Shown: positions 60,263 through 64,000 of the stretch, one piece after another
How positions within the stretch are numbered: position 1 is the stretch's first letter
Layout: each line of letters begins with the position of its first letter
NCBI GenBank assembly: GCA_023653785.1
Contig: JAMKCH010049397.1
Span: 22,300 to 86,299 of the forward strand
Length of the DNA stretch: 64,000 bases
From: Ophioderma brevispina
Lineage: Eukaryota > Echinodermata > Ophiuroidea > Amphilepidida > Ophiodermatidae
Direction: 5' to 3'
The notes under the pieces: model-generated
Databases searched by the model: none
What the model was told of the DNA's origin: nothing
What the model saw: only the letters and a program-made list of their open reading frames with translations
Made by a program: the position numbers and the translations under genes

Positions 60263-61645
60263 GTCAAAAGGGCCAAAAAAACATTTGTTTGATTGTCCTC
60301 GACCGACGACCCTAATTTGGAAATCAGGAAAAAAAAAAGTTTTTTGTTTTCCTGTAATGTGTAAAGATACCGTACCTAATTTTGAAAAATTCCTAATTTT
60401 TTTTTTCAATTGAACTTTTTAATTGTAAAAAAGATGATGTTTAAAAAGTTTCTTAGCATGTTAGTTGGTTTACATTAATGTACCAAAAGATGTATGTTGA
60501 AGAGTAATGATTCAACTTGATTTTTAGTGTTTGATTAACTAATTATACAAACAAACAGTTTTTACATACAGTTGTTATTTGATAATTTAAAAAAAAGTAG
60601 AGAGAAATGCGATTTAATAGGCTTTTAACTTGTTATTACATTGTTGTTCTTGCCTACAACAAGCATAGAGAAAATCAATAAGAACACACTCTCTATTGAA
60701 GCCTTGTATTATGTAGAAGATTCTTAGTGACAAGTCACCGACCGCTAGTGACCAACGGCAAATTCGCGCATTGTGTAGTACATCCGACTGACCTAATGTC
60801 AATGCACCGTGCGTTGCAATATGACAACAACAACCGCAATCTGGTGTACATGGTAATGTCATGCAAACCATGCTTGACCGCGCCCCATAAACACGGTTCC
60901 GCGCATATCATTATGACCCAGCAATCAATATCCCATTGCATTTCCCAGTTCAACCTTGGTTCCACTGCCGGACAGAAATGGAAAATAGTCATACATATTT
61001 GCATTGTCACCTTATTAAAAGTAAAGGTCACCTTGAAATGATGACACTGGGGTTCAGGAATGATTCTAAATAATAACCATGGACCTACATCAGAGGAGGA
61101 ACAACAAAACACACGAGTTTCAAAAACCTTATCACGTGCCGCCTTTGTTATTAAATCATAGCACCATCCTAATTCCCGGCTTATAAGGTAATGCCATAAT
61201 CACCCTCTCAGCAAGATCGGAAGAGCGCTCTTAGGAAAGTGGCGCTGGGCATACTGGAAGGAGTTTTAACCAATTTTGGGCAATCAATTTCAGCCAAGCG
61301 CAAGAAAACCACGAGGGAGAAAATCTTATTTACTACGACAAACCATAGTTGAAAAAAATATGAAAACTGTAGGCAATACAAAAAAGTTAGAAAATGTGAT
61401 CATACTGTTTTGGGGAGAAGGTTTTGAAGATGGTTTTTTATAATTTGAAGAGTGCTGAGATCATAATGTTTGGTGCAACGCTGGAAATGTTGGGGAAAAT
61501 TGTAAAATGGGGGGGGGGGGGGGGGGGGTGGGGGGTTAGCAAAAGGTAAATTTGAAATGAAGTCAAATGTACACAATCATAATATACTGATTCAAAATGG
61601 TAGAGCAGGCTTGTAACCAGGACTTGTTGTTTATGGGGATGACTT
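60263..61645. other. Gene-free region
   Basis: No gene seen. The 125-codon minus frame at 60735-61112 and the plus frame over it lack motifs. An 18-base G run interrupted by one T lies near 61510-61530. Confidence 0.45.
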
Positions 61646-62391
61646 TTTACCCTCAGATTCGCCGGGGGGGGGGGTGGCGAATTTGGGCATAGTGGGTACT
61701 TTCTACCGGAAATTTTTAAAAACCTTTGTTTTTTTCGACCAAAACTAAACCATCGTTGTTGGCCTTTTTATCCCTTTTAATTTTTTTTTTTTTTGGGGGT
61801 GGGGCTTTTAAAAGATTGGCTTCTGCCCCATCGCCCCGCCCTGAATTACGGGCTTGGTATAGTTTGTCTATTTTTTCGACATAGGTTTGACAGGTTCAAG
61901 TATCGATTCGAGATTTCGAAATATATAATTATTTTTGTGTATCATAAAAAGAGTCCTAGAACTTCAGATACTCACCTAAAAGGCTCAGTGTCCAAAGTTT
62001 AGAGATGAATCGAGGCTTTCTGATTGCTTTAATGACGTCACTATGACGTCTAAGGTATACAATATGAAAATACTGCATATATGAAGAAACTTTGATATTT
62101 CGGGCAAATTTAGGAGTGGCAAATTAATAATATTGTAACACTTAACATTTGTCCCATCATGTAGAAATGGGGGGGGGTGGGGGGGCACACCCTATCCACC
62201 CTTTGGATACCCTTTAAACCGTTGCTATACCCCGGTTTTTATTTGATGGGAGGGGGCATGAAACGGAACATAAATGTCAATTGGCAATTACATAAACGCA
62301 TTGACACCGGAAAATGGGGTTTTAGTAGGGCAAAAAGATATATATCGAATAGAGGAGGTACACCCCCCCCCCCTCCGGAAACGAGGGTTAA
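61646..62391. mobile_element. Degraded TTAACCCTCG (piggyBac-like) element
   Basis: The right end ACGAGGGTTAA (62381-62391) and the interior match 31758-32813 in order: GACGTCACTATGACGTC, CTATACCCCGG, AAATGTCAATTGGCAATTAC, GGGGTTTTAG. The left end is only suggested by TTTTACCCTC at 61646. Several C and G homopolymers. Confidence 0.65.
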
Positions 62392-63300
62392 TTAATTCTA
62401 CATAAGTTTAACATTTAATTAGGTATAATTATGACGTATCACACTCATAATTCAGATGACACAGACATTGGAATCAGTTCGACATGGTGTCGCCTATCAA
62501 ACAGCCACAACGGTAAACAAATTCAACATAACAGGAAGTTAAAATATTACAATTTGGTGGGTTTTCGAGGTAGAATTCCACGTTTGGGCGCGCTTGGGTA
62601 CCAGTTCAGAAGTTATACTTTGTTACAAGGTACATTGAACTTTCATAACACCTTTTCTCAAGAGTCGGAAGTGATCGGAACATTTTCATATTATTTTCAC
62701 AAGATTTTTAACAACTACGGGTCACAAAATCACCCAAAATGCAAGCTTATTTTCTGCAGTCGTAGCTCCACAAAGGAATGACGGATTTTGATGGGGTGTT
62801 CGGTATTTTCTGAACAAAATTCCCCTCTATTTGGTGACAACAACTTGCCAAAAAAAGATGGAAATTGAACGTACTATGCACTTTCCAAAAACCCCTACAG
62901 TCAGGGGTCACAACATCCGGTCAAATTACAAAGTTTTGTAGACAGGTTTTCCCGTAGTCACCGCATCAACCGCGGCAAAGAGATATAGATCACAGACGGC
63001 TTCGGTGTATGCACATGAATACACATCGAGTGCCTAGCTCAACAGCATTCCGATAGCCGAGACCATACCGGATTTTCCCATTATCATTGCGCATATAATG
63101 TTGACCACCTGAGGTCTAAAAAGTCTCTCGAACGTCATGAACACACATTGCAGAATTTCCAAAATCTCCCCAAGCTGTATCACAGAATGAGAGTAATGAG
63201 CGGCGCTCTTCATTTGTAATTCTATACGAAGAAGTGTTTTCGTGACCCGTAGGGTCAGTGTGCAGCCGTGTATGACAAATGACTGTTGTCGATCAATGGC
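62392..63300. other. Gene-free region
   Basis: No gene supported. The 116-codon plus frame 62431-62781 and the 99-codon minus frame 63034-63333 have ordinary composition but no domain I recognise. Confidence 0.4.
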
Positions 63301-63306
63301 AATACA

Positions 63307-63468
63307 ATGAAAAGGAAAGAAGAGAGTAAACACCTCTCAGAAGCACCTCTGCCGGATATGTCAAGTAAGAAAGCGAAAGCTATTCCCGAAACTGTTGAAG
63401 AGGGTGGCATCAAGAGCAAGCTGAGGCTTGCTAGCTTAACACTCTATTGTCGGCGATTTTTTTTTTAG
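63307..63468 (+). CDS. Candidate N-terminal exon, unknown protein
   Basis: An ATG at 63307 begins about 50 codons with a balanced, charged composition: MKRKEESKHLSEAPLPDMSS, then KKAKAIPETVEEGGIKSKLR. It looks like a real nuclear-type N-terminus with a basic KKAK patch. The frame runs into a T run (63459-63466) and stops at 63466-63468. A splice donor inside is possible but not identified. No family recognised; chance cannot be excluded. Confidence 0.25.
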   Translation: MKRKEESKHLSEAPLPDMSSKKAKAIPETVEEGGIKSKLRLASLTLYCRRFFF

Positions 63469-64000
63469 GTTTTAGAGTCCAAAATGATATTAACGCAAGA
63501 AATGCTTCCTACTTCAATTTTTGGAGCGACTTTTCGGCGATTTGGGCGGCTTCTGGCGCGTCTGCTCGCGAATTGGGCGGATATTTTTTGGCAACCCTGC
63601 TGAGTGTGTATGCATAAGCATGAGGTGATCACGCTGGACCGGCTGGGTTATTAGCATATGTTATGAATATTGCATAGGTACATAAAGTGAAACTGTTCAG
63701 ATTGTTTTGAAAATTGGCTCGAATGTTCAGAAGGGTTGAATGCAACTACCTGAGAAGATACTTATAGTGAATGAAGATACCAGTGCCTAGTAAATAGCCC
63801 CCGCATGCAGGTCTCGTAGGCAGTGATCGGTTTCAAAACTACTGACTTTGTGAAGCTGCAGGTACCTGCATTAATTTTTCACAAAGTATAATATATAATA
63901 GAAACATAACAAATGTAATGTAAAAATACTATATCCAAAACAGGCTTCTGTTATGAGTAATGCCTTCACAAAGTCGAGTTACGTGCATTTTCCCTCCACC
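63469..64000. other. Gene-free right end with a small hairpin
   Basis: ACTTTGTGAA at about 63845 and TTCACAAAGT at about 63879 form a 10-bp stem around a second palindrome (TGCAGGTACCTGCA); TTCACAAAGT recurs at 63965. No gene seen. Confidence 0.45.

Noticed and set aside
60735..61112. 125-codon minus frame and the overlapping 104-codon plus frame
   Set aside because: They overlap on opposite strands, have no motif, and have no supporting signals.
62431..62781. 116-codon plus frame beside the TTAA element
   Set aside because: No domain, no conserved neighbours; chance length in this composition.
63034..63333. 99-codon minus frame with a hydrophobic C-terminal part
   Set aside because: Faintly like the N-terminal part of some DDE transposases, but no catalytic motif is present, so not supportable.

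Overview
The window looks like AT-rich, gene-poor nuclear DNA of a metazoan, most likely a marine deuterostome such as an echinoderm or hemichordate. No bacterial-style operons, rRNA or intact tRNA genes are visible. Almost every open frame is short and random-looking. What can be recognised is mobile DNA: an 8-kb LTR retrotransposon, pieces of at least four other reverse-transcriptase elements, tRNA-derived SINEs, and many short non-autonomous DNA transposons with terminal inverted repeats (TIRs). The deuterostome guess rests mainly on the LTR element. Its pol order (integrase before reverse transcriptase, with a Ty3/gypsy-type RT) is that of the Gmr1-like group, which is known from deuterostomes.

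Layout. 1-3.8 kb: no gene; one strong hairpin. 3.8-17.0 kb: a direct tandem duplication, copy A about 7.0 kb and copy B about 6.2 kb. Each copy holds the 3' end of a LINE reverse transcriptase, a SINE inserted tail-to-tail with it, a foldback element and a second tRNA-like segment. A 1-kb TIR element is present only in copy A; a SINE and a 356-bp TIR element are present only in copy B. 18.7-20.9 kb: a TIR element rich in CACTC/GAGTG motifs, then a piggyBac-like TTAA element interrupted by a 1-kb TIR element made of dozens of short iterated motifs. 21.8-23.4 kb: ATC microsatellites and a minus-strand LINE fragment. 24-38 kb: a dense field of TTAA-flanked TIR elements and other MITEs, a Penelope-like GIY-YIG fragment and a CR1/Jockey-type RT fragment. 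40.5-41.3 kb: a long-TIR element. 44.56-52.60 kb: the Gmr1-like LTR retrotransposon with both LTRs, a 4-bp target duplication, a tRNA-Pro-type primer site and a polypurine tract. 52.7-64 kb: a second copy of the 11.4-kb MITE family, a diverged direct repeat, another TTAA element, and one weak candidate exon near 63.3 kb.

Two themes stand out. First, at least five unrelated-looking TIR elements are filled with many copies, in both orientations, of one short motif that is also part of their ends. Second, the two tandem copies, the LTR pair and the retroelement reading frames differ mostly by one-base insertions and deletions. Together with long homopolymers, two poly(A)-joined duplications and a 14-base match to a sequencing-adapter core, this suggests that some of the decay is consensus or assembly error. 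Reading-frame breaks should be judged with that in mind.
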